64,000 nucleotides of DNA from Mytilus galloprovincialis (taxonomy: Eukaryota > Mollusca > Bivalvia > Mytilida > Mytilidae): positions 27,096,524-27,160,523 of the forward strand of contig NC_134845.1 of assembly GCF_965363235.1 (NCBI RefSeq). Reading direction: 5' to 3'. The position numbers were made by a program, and so were the translations under genes. The notes under the pieces are model-generated. The model worked only from the letters and a program-made list of their open reading frames with translations. It was not told the DNA's origin and searched no databases. Below, one piece after another: positions 50,401-59,589 of this stretch (position 1 is the first letter of the stretch; each line of letters starts with the position of its first letter).

Positions 50401-53400
50401 TTTGGGGCCTTTTACAGCTGACTATGTGGTATCTGCTTTACTCATTGTTGAAGGCCGTATGATGACCTATAGTTGTTAATTTCTGTGTCATTTGATCTCT
50501 TGTGGAGAGTTGTCTCATTGGCAATCATACCACATCTTCTTTTTATGGCCCTGCATCGAAGTTGTCGGTGCCATATAGTTTTACCCTTGTCCGTAATTGC
50601 GTCTTTCCGTCATTCCGCCACAAACCATTATACAGAGTTTTTTTCTAAACGTCTTCAGATATGGGGCTGATTTTTGGTATGTGAGTAAACTATGATGAGT
50701 TACACATAACAATCTATACATACCTAATTCTCCCACCAGTAATGTCTGTTCTGTATAGTCCATCACAGATCTGGCTACAGCTATTGCTGTTGGTATACGT
50801 CTTAAACAATCTATACTTACCTAATTCTCCCACCAGTAATGTCTGTTCTGTATAGTCCATGACAGCTCTGGCTACAGCTATTGCTGTTGGTATACGTCTT
50901 AAACAACCTATACTTACCTAATTCTCCCACCAGTAATGTCTGTTCTGTATAGTCCATCACAGATCTGGCTACAGCTATTGCTGTTGGTATACGTCTTAAA
51001 CAATCTATACTTACCTAATTCTCCCACCAGTAATGTCTGTTCTGTATAGTCCATGACAGCTCTGGCTACAGCTATTGCTGTTGGTATACGTCTTAAACAA
51101 TCTATACTTACCTAATTCTCCCACCAGTAATGTCTGTTCTGTATAGTCCATCACAGCTCTGGCTACAGCTATTGCTGTTGGTATACGTCTTAAACAATCT
51201 ATACTTACCTAATTCTCCCACCAGTAATGTCTGTTCTGTATAGTCCATCACAGCTCTGGCTACAGCTATTGCTGTTGGTATACGTCTTAAACAATCTATA
51301 CTTACCTAATTCTCCCACCAGTAATGTCTGTTCTGTATAGTCCATGACAGCTCTGGCTACAGCTATTGCTGTTGGTATACGTCTTAAACAATCTATACTT
51401 ACCTAATTCTCCCACCAGTAATGTCTGTTCTGTATAGTCCATCACAGCTCTGGCTACAGCTATTGCTGTTGGTATACGTCTTAAACAATCAATACTTACC
51501 TAATTCTCCCACCAGTAATGTCTGTTCTGTATAGTCCATCACAGCTCTGGCTACTGCTATTGCTGTTGGTATACGTCTTAAACAACCTATACTTACCTAA
51601 TTCTCCCACCAGTAATGTCTGTTCTGTATAGTCCATCACAGCTCTGGCTACAGCTATTGCTGTTGGTATACGTCTTAAACAATCAATACTTACCTAATTC
51701 TCCCACCAGTAATGTCTGTTCTGTATAGTCCATCACAGCTCTGGCTACTGCTATGGCTGTTGGTATACGTCTTAAACAACCTACACTTACCTAATTCTCC
51801 CACCAGTAATGTCTGTTCTGTATAGTCCATCACAGCTCTGGCTACTGCTATGGCTGTTGGTATACGTCTTAAACAACCTACAGCTCCTACATCAAATGTC
51901 TGTCTGAAATATAATGCATCAGAATCCTTCACTGTCAATACACTATAGTGACAATTCAACTCTCCATTCACATTTTGTATGAATCAAATGTATAAAACAT
52001 TATTACACATAAACATTCTTTAAATATTGAGATTGATCAATTTCTTAATATTTCTGTAATGGATCATTTACACAGAGTATGAGGTCAATTTATTGAGGAT
52101 GAGTTCAAACTCATTCTTGAACACTGTATGTCTGGAACATATTAACTTGTGGGGTAAGTTAATAAAACATCCCTATTGTTATAGGCATGGAATGATTAAA
52201 TTGATACAATTTATTTATTGAAAATCATTTGTCTTTTTGGAGAATATATATTTATTTCTTAAATGTGCCATTTAAATTAAGAGATGTCCAGTGTTCTACA
52301 AAATTAATTGCCCTGCTTTCATGATATTCATGTATTCATGAATAAAGTAGAATATTCATGAATATTCATGAATATTCCACTTCCATTCATGGTTACTATT
52401 CCAGTGTCAAAATTATTCATGAATATGAAACATGAATTAAGTGGAATATACATGAATTCTTAATAACTGTTTGGAGACAACAAATAAATGTTCTTAAAAT
52501 GCTAGTCACTTACTATATCATAGTATAATCAAGTTTCCTTCATTCAAAATTGTTTTTTTGTGGTAATAAAACCCTTTTTGTCAATATGAATAAACATGAA
52601 TAAGAATGAATGTTTGGACTTAGAATTTTTTTGCATACATTTCATGAATAAGAATGAATAATGAGGAATAAATTTTGGACTTAGAATATTTTTTCCATTG
52701 TGTGACAAACATGAATAAGCATGAATAAAGCTGCATGATAATGACTCAGAACTATTTGTGGTAAACGGCATAAAAATTGATAATGAAATTTGTTCTAGGA
52801 CTTTTGTATACGTATATTTTTACTTGATTGTTGATGCGGAATAACATACATGTACATGTATGTATTCCACAGTTAAATGAAAAAAATATATGATAATTTT
52901 AATAGATAGCTCATGTAGGTGATATTCATAACATCTTCATACAAAACACTGAGATGTCAAGAAAATAATAAGCAACAAAAGTGACTTTCAGTCATGTGTC
53001 ATAGATGTTTTCCTGTTCATTTTTGGAGAAAACTAGCCGGTTGGGTAAAGTTAATGAAAGGAAGAAAAGCCAATGCAAAGGACGACGTCAAGCCAGCATT
53101 AGATAGGCCTACATAAGAATTATTGACAATAACAATTTTTGAACAATTCCCAGATAAATGAGAAAAAATATCATTGCATAATTACAAAATGTTCAAAAAG
53201 CTATCCGACTAAACAGGTTTGGATTAAATTCTAGATTAAATAGTGGACAATTTTGCTAGCTTTTAATGAAAGTGATTGTAAAATTCATATTTCACAGCTA
53301 TCATGATTAAAAAATATTTTAAACTTAAATGTCTGTATTTGCTTTTGGTTTTCAAAAAACCTCTCAAGGACACTTATTTCAATATTCATGGTTAATCTAG

Positions 53401-54682
53401 AATATTCAACCATTCAATATTCATAGTTATTCTAGAATATTCAACCTTTCAATATTCATGGTTATTCTAGAATATTCAACCTTTCAATATTCATTAAATA
53501 TTCAAGGTTATTCTAGAGTATGTATTTAGCATTCAAAATTGGGATAGATATATATTTTTCATTCATGGTGATTCTAATCATGCATTATTCATAGACATCC
53601 TATTTCATGTTCATGAATATTCTACAGATAATTATTCATGTTTAATCGTGGTTATTCAGTTCATACAATATTCATGTATATTCAAGCTTATTCAGCTCAT
53701 ACAATATTCATGTATATTCAAGCTTATTCAGTTCAAACAATATTCATGTATATTCAAGGTGCCATTTAACATTCATGAATATTCATGAATATTCATGAAC
53801 TGTTACCTTGAATATTCATGAATATTCATGAATATTATTCATGAATATTCATGAATTGTTCATGAATATTCATGAATAATTCAAGGTCAGGAAAGCAGGG
53901 TAACAATCTCTGCCTGCAGGTTTATTACGAATATTACTACTAATTAAATAGCTGATGAGCTATAAATCTTAAGGTTTTAAAGTATATTAATGTATTACAT
54001 GTACTAGCTATCTCATTATAACAGTTATAAATATTATACAAATGTTGTTTTTATATATGCTTACTCAATAAATCAATGAGCTGATATTTTCTATTTTTTT
54101 TGTCTGTAAAACCACCCTTTTCTTGAAGTGAGGTTCAAACTTTTGCTCCCTGTTGAAGTCCTATTAATGACTTTAAGATGAAGGTAATGTTCCTTTGCAA
54201 TGTGTTTTGTCATGCAAATATTTTGTCTCATGTCTTTTGGTATTTAAAGAAAATTCAATCCTTTACATTTCATTTAGTAATTTGAAAATATATATTAAAC
54301 ATACATTGATCTGTTAAGTTTTTCTTTAAAATCAAAGTTCTTTACTAATGGGCCTTCTATAGATGAAAGAGAGATCTTAGTTTTACTCTATTAAAAAGTT
54401 CAACCATATAATCAGTAATAATTTTATTATTTTTTCTCTAATGTTGATATATCAATACTAAATACAAGTAGTAAAAAAAAGACATGTGAAGTCACTGAGA
54501 TCATCAATAGAAGGTTGTGTTTTACCCATTCATGACCATAGCATCAAGAGTAGTTTCCCCATTCTCATCAGGACTTCCTCCTGGACCCACTGATCCATCA
54601 CAACGCTCTATCTCACACACTGAACATCCATCTACCAAAGCATCATAAATAGACCCCTTCTTATTAACAAGTGTGTTCCAAG
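41436..54682 (-). CDS. AGA: Aspartylglucosaminidase, paralog 1 (signal-peptide exon not found)
   Basis: Lysosomal N-terminal-nucleophile hydrolase that cleaves the GlcNAc-Asn bond of degraded N-glycoproteins. Exons in order of transcription: 54526-54682, 51791-51903, 48884-48996, 44226-44425, 43741-43848, then either 42938-43071 or 42770-42903, and 41436-41530 (stop). Sizes 157, 113, 113, 200, 108, 134 and 95 nt, all GT-AG and in phase. Key sequences: [45 protein letters not shown] (Thr is the autoprocessing and catalytic residue), [39 protein letters not shown] and GAACYGF near the C-terminus. The active-site set is intact. The exon with the signal peptide and NTW motif should lie between 54683 and about 59500 but I could not identify it. 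Oddities: duplicated exon 7, and a twelve-unit array made from the end of exon 3 (50709-51887). Paralog 2 is at 59590. Confidence 0.93.
42770..42903 (-). CDS. AGA: AGA1 alternative exon 7b
   Basis: 134 nt, acceptor TATTTATAG, donor GTAGGT. Encodes (S)[20 protein letters not shown] and onward to [14 protein letters not shown]. It is homologous along its whole length to exon 7a and has identical phases. GNDPTTAT is closer to human GEDPTIAC than exon 7a is. The intron to 7a would be only 34 nt. Confidence 0.9.
42938..43071 (-). CDS. AGA: AGA1 alternative exon 7a
   Basis: 134 nt, acceptor CTAATTTTAG, donor GTGAGT. Encodes (S)[20 protein letters not shown] and onward to [14 protein letters not shown]. 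It occupies the same place in the protein as exon 7b. Including both would add 134 extra nt and shift the frame, so only one can be used per functional mRNA. Confidence 0.9.
44480..44755. mobile_element. Fold-back element with TTATTGCATGAATATTGGGG arms
   Basis: The inner arms TTATTGCATGAATATTGGGG and CCCCAATATTCATGCAATAA are inverted. A second, outer-left pair AGCAATATAATATT / AATATTATATTGCT is also inverted. AGA1 intron between exons 4 and 5, about 55 bp from exon 5. Ends approximate. Confidence 0.6.
44941..45039. mobile_element. Small fold-back element
   Basis: AGATTATCTTTGATCATCTC is inverted as GAGATGATCAATGATAATCT, with a GC-richer centre (GAGCCGGGACGTCGAAAG). Typical MITE hairpin of about 99 bp. 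Confidence 0.65.
45175..45802. mobile_element. TTAA-flanked inverted-repeat element, copy 2 (piggyBac-like MITE)
   Basis: TTAA on both sides, ends GGGCATACGATACAGTT and AACTGTATCGTATGCCC. 628 bp, longer than copy 1 because of extra internal segments, for example the one containing TAATGACGTTGCTAACG near the left end. The retained CG in the ends suggests the younger copy. AGA1 intron 4. Confidence 0.75.
46210..47997. mobile_element. Possible inverted-repeat element, 1.8 kb
   Basis: GGGATACGATTGC at 46210 and GCAATCGTATCCC ending at 47997 are perfect 13-bp inverted matches enclosing non-coding DNA. No target duplication is visible, so this may be chance or an old element. Otherwise the AGA1 intron 4 stretch 45803-48883 is AT-rich with no gene that I can see. 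Confidence 0.3.
49205..49395 (+). repeat. Repeat family A tail
   Basis: AGATGACTATGCAGTATGGG, TGTTGAAGGCCATATAGTGA and TTGTCTCATTGGCAATCATA with a T-rich end. AGA1 intron 3. Confidence 0.7.
50025..50545 (+). repeat. Repeat family A, full-length copy
   Basis: GAACTAGCTGTCAGTAACTG, ACCCGGCCACGTCCACTCTG, TTATGTTGTACTGTTACACT, GTGCCTGTCCCAAGTCAGGA and the standard tail CATTGGCAATCATACCACAT. This is the most complete family member in the window. It ends about 165 bp before the exon-derived array. Confidence 0.7.
50709..51887 (-). repeat. 97-bp tandem array of twelve units built from AGA1 exon 3 and its splice donor
   Basis: The block CTAATTCTCCCACCAG recurs at 50724, 50821, 50918, 51015, 51112, 51209, 51306, 51403, 51500, 51597, 51694 and 51791, an exact 97-bp period. 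In AGA1 sense each unit is GTAAGTATAG (10 nt) plus the last 87 nt of exon 3, which codes for [20 protein letters not shown] and onward to LLVGEL. The unit ending at 51887 is the real exon 3 (51791-51903), the only one with a proper acceptor. Units next to it share its CTACTGCTATGGCTG variant while distal units have CTACAGCTATTGCTG, so the array grew stepwise. Reading straight through gives a stop in the second unit. Confidence 0.95.
52311..53900. mobile_element. ATTCATGAAT-rich block bounded by CCCTGCTTTC inverted repeats
   Basis: 1590 bp. The left end CCCTGCTTTC and right end GAAAGCAGGG are perfect 10-bp inverted repeats. The interior is packed with TTCATGAATATTCATGAA palindromic runs, TTCTAGAATATTCAACC repeats (about 53390-53520) and ATATTCAAGCTTATTCA repeats (about 53680-53750). 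No target duplication was recognised (flanks AATTAATTG and TAACAATC). The minus frame 52544-52771 is not gene-like. I read it as a satellite-like expansion inside a non-autonomous DNA element, in AGA1 intron 2. Confidence 0.55.
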
Positions 54683-55283
54683 CTGTGAATAAATAAATTG
54701 CATACAAATTTATTTGCCTAAAGGTGATGGTATATTTGAGAGTTGAAATGTTAATTTTTCACTGTCATATACAATGTACAAAATATTTAGATATTTATGA
54801 CTTCTTTTCTGATATGAACATTTCAGATAACATGCCAATTTACTTAATTTAAAATTATTCACTTAACTGACATTAGATGTGATGCAAATAATCCCCAAAA
54901 AATTAAACAAAATTAAAGATTGAAAATCCTTCTTACATGTTCAACTGCATGTTTTTCCATCAAAAGTACTTTATACACCTCATACTGAATAATGATAATT
55001 CTAAATTGACAATGAGTGTCATTTGACAAAAAAAGTTACAACAAAATAGATGATTTCAGCTTCCCAATTGTGAACTGTCCAATTCTATGTAGAAATATTC
55101 TAGTAGTGTCTGTATATGGAGTATGTATCTCCCATTTGATATGATATTCCACAGCCTTTTTTTCCTATTTAGGAAGCTATTAAACAAAAATTGAAATCAT
55201 CCCCTAATATAGGGACGAAGTCCCCAATAACAGTAGAAAAATCAAGAAAAAAAAAGAAAAAAAATGGGGAAAGTTTTCCCGAA

Positions 55284-55677
55284 ATAGACCACTTTCGAGT
55301 TCATCCGTCACCGGAAAAAACTCGTCAATTATACGCGCCTTTATCACCGTCATTTTTGCGTTTAGGGGCGTCGTCACTTCCTCCCAATGTTGAGCGAGTG
55401 GTTGGAAAACTATAATTCTATATTGTACGAATTATTCGGCAAATTGAATTCTCAAAATTGACAATCAACACTGCTGTCATTAGGGAATTGTCAGTAAGTA
55501 CCTACAGAGCAACCATTATTTCTAGTTTATCCTGCACAAAGACGATCACTAAGACGCTTGATGAACGTAAATAGTGCAGGGATACAGGCGAGCCCCTCTA
55601 TCTGGTAAGTGACGTCATAAAGGCGTGCATAATTGACGAGTTTTTGCCGGTGACGGATGAACTCGAAAGTGGTCTAT
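55284..55677. mobile_element. MITE with ATAGACCACTTTCGAGTTCA inverted ends
   Basis: 394 bp with arms of about 65 bp: ATAGACCACTTTCGAGTTCA, TCCGTCACCGG, AACTCGTCAATTATACGCGC at the left, and GCATAATTGACGAG, CCGGTGACGGATGAACTCGA, AAGTGGTCTAT at the right. The centre is notably GC- and CpG-richer than the surroundings. The plus frame 55191-55415 overlaps it and is not gene-like. No clear target duplication. Confidence 0.75.
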
Positions 55678-55724
55678 TGTTTTTGAAAAATTGAACTCAA
55701 AATCGTTCAATTTTTTTTTGTCTT

Positions 55725-56100
55725 GTTTTGAATTCCCGCATCTGCACAGAAATCTACAATGTACTTCCCTTTTCCGGTCTCGTTTGTATGAAACTTTGAG
55801 TAAAATATATATTTATCAGTTTAGTATAAAATAGGAAGGAACGCAATACCAATTTCATTTTTAATAATTCCTTGAAATGAAAAAATTTTACCTGATGATA
55901 GCGTTTCTTTGTTTACATTACATATGACGTCATAACTTAAATAACGTCACAACTAAAATCCCTAACAACAGAACCAAAATCGGAAACGTTACGGTATTTC
56001 CGTTTCTTTTTTTTAACAAATATTTATTAAGTTACAAAAAAATAATTCATAGACAGTGAGTTCGTCCCCATTTACAGGTAATGCCTGCCTCATATTAAAT
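55725..56100 (+). repeat. Relative of the 7.6-9.1 kb repeat, without the hAT-like insert
   Basis: Contains AACTTTGAGTAAAATATATA, AATAGGAAGGAACGCAATAC, GATAGCGTTTCTTTGTTTAC, TCGGAAACGTTACGG and TAATGCCTGCCTCATATT in the same order as 7565-7687 plus 8815-9110. It serves as the unoccupied reference for the insertion at 7688-8814. Confidence 0.65.
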
Positions 56101-56199
56101 TTTACGGATGCCATCATGTGTTGGTTGACCTTTATAGAATATCTGTTTCACAGATGATAGCGAAATGTTCCTAATTATGTCATAACAGCAATCCTGTCC

Positions 56200-56345
56200 C
56201 CTTTTCATGAGCAACAAGAAGGGTGCCGCATGTGGAGCAGGGTCTGCTTACCCTTCTAGGGCACCTAAGATCACCCCCAGTTTTCGGTGGGGTTAGACTG
56301 TTTGTGTTTCTCAGTCTTTAGTTTTCTCTGGGAACACTGAGTCTT
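56200..56345 (+). repeat. SINE-like fragment (CCGCATGTGGAGCAGGGTCT)
   Basis: GGTGCCGCATGTGGAGCAGG, CTGCTTACCCTTCTAGGGCA, AGATCACCCCCAGTTTTCGG and GGGGTTAGACTGTTTGTG, then TTTTCTCTGGGAACACTGAG and a TTC microsatellite. I recall the first blocks as the upstream part of the family seen at 7010-7187. Confidence 0.55.
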
Positions 56346-56546
56346 CTTCTTCTTCTTTTGTTACAGAAAACCATCAACGTACTGATGTTTACTTTCCGGC
56401 GCATGCCTGGTAAATGTTTTTTAATAAATTTATGTTGATAATTTTTGTCAAAATATAAATTAACAAAATATTTCTTATTCAAAGTTGTTTTTGGTCATAT
56501 ATTTTCGTATTTTCAATTTTTACAATTTTTCTTTGTATATGTTACT

Positions 56547-58865
56547 GGGGGGGGGGGGGGGGGCAAGGGGGGTCCCAATAACAGCAAAACAGCAAATTGA
56601 TTTGGCTCATAACAGATAACAAGGAATTAAAATGGACAAAAACAGATAACAGTAAATGAAATATTAAAATAATTCGGTCTTTGACAAATCAGTATTTCTT
56701 ATTACGGATATAATCCTTTGTAATGCATTCCATTTTCTATGACTATGTTTTAAGTATTAATTTATGTATCTACTGTAGAATGTGTTTAAATTACTGCTCA
56801 ATATATTATAATATGTTTTATACGCTCGTTTACGGAACGTATTATGGTATACTGTTGTCCGTCTGTTATCAACATGTCGGACATTAACTCAAAAACTCTT
56901 TAACCAATTTGCATTAAACTTTGGAAAATTGTTTAAATCTATTGACCTGAGCTCCCTGTTTTTTTTGTTTTATTTTATAAATTTTAGATTTTAAGTTTCT
57001 AGGTAATGGGTTTTTATTCAATAAAATTGGTGTTTGTTTCAGTTTTCTGATAATATCTCAAAAATGCTTTCACAAAGCAAGGAATTTTGGTGAATTGTTT
57101 AGGCCGTAGTTTTTTTATTTTTAGTTTTACGAACCCTCCTACCCTAGTTTTTGCCAAATAGGAAAAAAAATAAAATTAAAAATGTTGATTTTTATTTTTT
57201 TTTTCTCCTCCGACCCAGTGTTTTTCATGCAAAAAAAAAAAAAATTTTAGTTCATAACTGCATGAAAGAATCTAAATTTATGCTCTTGGTGATTTAGTAA
57301 GTTGTTGCACATTGATTTTCAATTCAAACCTTGTCAAGAAAAAAAAAAATAGTTGTTACACTAGTAGAAAATCTCCTGGTGAAATAAAAAAAAATTTTTT
57401 TTGATATAGACGGTTGGTATTAAAAAAAAAAATCAGCAGCAGCAGTTTTTTTTTTTTTGTTTTTTTTCGTCCTCCTACCCATTTGTTTTGTCAAAAAATT
57501 TCGTAAAACTAAAAATATAATAACTATGGCCTTATATCTATTAACATGAGGTCACTTTCAATTTTTATAAATTTTAGATTTTAAGTTTCCAAGTTAACGG
57601 GTTTTATTAATTAAAAAGGGGGGATTTTCCAGTTTTCAGACATTAACACAAAAATGTTTTCAGCAGTTCTCATGAAACTTTGCTGAAATGTTTATATCTA
57701 TTGTTGTAAACTCCATTTGATTTTTATTAAATTTAGATTTTATGTTATTGAGTTAAGGGATTTTATTCATTAGAAAAAGGTGATATTTTCTAGTTTTCAA
57801 AAATAACTCAAAAATGCTTTCATCAGTTCTCATGAAACGTTGGTGTATTGTTTATATATATTGACTGAAGCTCCCTTTGTTGCTAATAAAAAAAATGACC
57901 TAAAAGAGTTTGAATATTCTGACTTTTTCTAAATGACCATTTAATGAGGTGTGTGAATTTTTCTTAATAAGACTATGAGGCAAAGTGGTATATAGGGTAG
58001 CAAAATCAAAAGCACCAATTATAAGCATGCAATTTATCAAGTACTTCGAACGAATTTTGACACTCCAAAAGCAATTTATTCCACTATTTTCAAAGGCCTT
58101 ATTTGAACAATTTTTTATCAGCTGAGGTTTTTGATTGTACATTGTACCAAGTGTACTAGTAAGTAGAATACATAGTTTAGTATGTATACAATGGCTTGAA
58201 ACGAAAGAAATCTTTGTTTGTAATGAGTTATGTGCAGCTTCGGACCCAAGTACATGATTGGAACTTTCATTGTACAATGCATTTGGTTCTGCTTTGAAAA
58301 GAATCACAGAGCTGAGTCTATGTACATTTTGTACCATATTATATAAAAGGTTAACTGGTTGTTAGGACCTAGTCCTTAATTGAGATCCTTGTCAGATATT
58401 CCTGGCCATATGTTTTCCTTTTTGTCATATTAAGAATTGTTTTATTTAATATGTTCGTACGGGAAACAAAGAACATTATTCTCATACAAAAAATTAAGAT
58501 AATTCTAAATACACATTCATAAAAAAATGGAATTTATTACAAAGGATAATCATTAGATATACTTGAATTGGCCTGGACCTCACTTCTGTGATGGGTAAAT
58601 GTTAATCGAATCCTTCTCTGAAACGGGACAAACATATTAGTAGTGGTAGACCCCAATGTCCAATGATCTTCAATTTATACCGAATATTGACTGTCAAAAA
58701 AAGTTGCTAACATTCCAATTTTCAATAACAGTTAACAGCAAATACATTATCACAATAACAGATAACAAAAAAACTAAAAGCCCAATAACAGCTAACAAAA
58801 TAACAGATAACAAAGAATTAAATTGCCCCATAACAGCATAACAGTTAAACCCCTTGCCCCCCCTC
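56547..58865. mobile_element. 2.3-kb element with G-run/C-run ends and GTTACT target duplication
   Basis: Starts with a 17-G run and CAAGGGGGGTCCC, ends CCCCTTGCCCCCCCTC, and is flanked by GTTACT at 56541-56546 and 58866-58871. Clusters of ATAACAGATAACA motifs lie inside both ends in the same orientation. The interior has T- and A-rich tracts, CTCATGAAAC(T/G)TTG-containing repeats, a TACGCTCGTTTACGGAACGT block near 56821 and a reverse-transcriptase-like fragment (57900-58337, minus). It may be composite. No superfamily assigned. Confidence 0.55.
57900..58337 (-). pseudogene. Reverse-transcriptase-like retroelement fragment
   Basis: A 145-codon minus-strand frame with FDFATLYTTLPHSLIKK near its end. 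FDFSTLYTTLPH-type motifs are, in my memory, typical of a reverse-transcriptase family widespread in molluscs and cnidarians (Penelope-like or a related retroelement). The rest of the polymerase domain is absent, so it is a relic. The family is uncertain. It is not part of an AGA gene. Confidence 0.5.
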
Positions 58866-58960
58866 GTTACTGGTTTTCTCTGGGAACACTGAGTGAATCT
58901 TTATATATGTTACTGGTTTTCTCTGGGAACACTGAGTGAATCTTTATATATGTTACTGGT
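58866..58960 (+). repeat. 43-bp tandem repeat, two units and a partial third
   Basis: Unit starts GTTACTGGTTTTCTCTGGGA and continues ACACTGAGTGAATCTTTATA; starts at 58866, 58909 and 58952. TTTTCTCTGGGAACACTGAG also occurs at about 56317, before the 2.3-kb element, so the tandem belongs to the host repeat into which that element inserted. Confidence 0.8.
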
Positions 58961-59095
58961 TTTCTATGTAGTGTTTTCTGTTCTTTTTATTTGTGTGTTG
59001 GCCTTTTTCTTTTTAACCATGGCATTATCAATTTATTTTCGACATATGATTTTAATTGTCTGTCTGTTATCTTTCCCCTCTCCTTTAGAAACATG
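58960..59095 (+). repeat. SINE-like repeat, diverged copy
   Basis: TTTTCTATGTAGTGTTTTCT, CCATGGCATTATCAATTTAT and TTTTCGACATATGATTTTAA follow the order of 7010-7187. Confidence 0.55.
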
Positions 59096-59103
59096 TTGCA
59101 TTT

Positions 59104-59202
59104 ACCACAGGCACTTGTTTCTATCCATACGAAGGTCGATTATCCATATATCTATTTATATGGATAGTCGACCTTCGTATGGATAGAAACAAGTGCCTGT
59201 GG
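59104..59202. repeat. Near-perfect 46-bp-arm hairpin upstream of AGA2
   Basis: The left arm runs from CCACAGGCACTTGTTTCTAT to GAAGGTCGATTATCCATAT; the right arm returns ATATGGATAGTCGACCTTCG to GAAACAAGTGCCTGTGG. One mismatch is seen over about 46 bp, with a loop of about 8-10 nt. The degree of conservation between the arms implies a recent origin. It lies about 390 bp before the AGA2 start codon. Confidence 0.9.
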
Positions 59203-59589
59203 CATTTACGGTAAAAAAAAAGTTATCATGTATAGGCAATAAATTTTACAAACCAGCTGCTGTGGCGTTTGTAAAAGGCCAAGTGTTTATCACTACAGGC
59301 AATAATCCAGTCTGAGTCTGCGATGAACAACTTAACGGATAAAAAACAAAAATTGCAAAAATTAATAATGAAAAGCAGGGCGCGGACATCTTTTTGTCAT
59401 GTGACCAAACATTGGCAGTCACGGTACAAATGTTGTTTACTTGTTACATGAAACTTCAAATGGAGTATTTTCCATTTAAAATTATTAACACAGACAAATT
59501 TTATTCAATATTTTGGAACAATGTAATATTTGTAATTATTTGTTGTGATATCATGTGACAGTCATGTGACCATTTTGTAAATAAACAAA

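Larger units (their letters stand above)
54683..59589. other. Head-to-head AGA1/AGA2 interval
   Basis: Should contain the missing first coding exon of AGA1 and promoters for both genes, but I could not identify an ATG-signal-peptide exon ending in phase 1 with a good minus-strand donor. Recognisable content: an inverted-repeat element (55284-55677), a repeat related to 7.6-9.1 kb (55725-56100), a SINE-like fragment (56200-56345), a 2.3-kb element (56547-58865), a 43-bp tandem (58866-58960), SINE-like DNA (58960-59095) and a long hairpin (59104-59202). 54683-55283 and 59213-59589 look like unique AT-rich non-coding DNA. Confidence 0.55.

Noticed and set aside
50709-51887. Regular repeats of equal size, superficially like a CRISPR array
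   Set aside because: There are no unique spacers; whole units are near identical and are homologous to AGA1 exon 3. Eukaryotic context.
57900-58337. A host gene of 145 codons
   Set aside because: Contains a reverse-transcriptase-type motif and lies in a repeat-rich interval; it is retroelement debris.
59104-59202. A conventional miRNA precursor
   Set aside because: The stem is almost perfectly paired and longer than usual miRNA stems; without small-RNA data a hairpin repeat is the safer reading.
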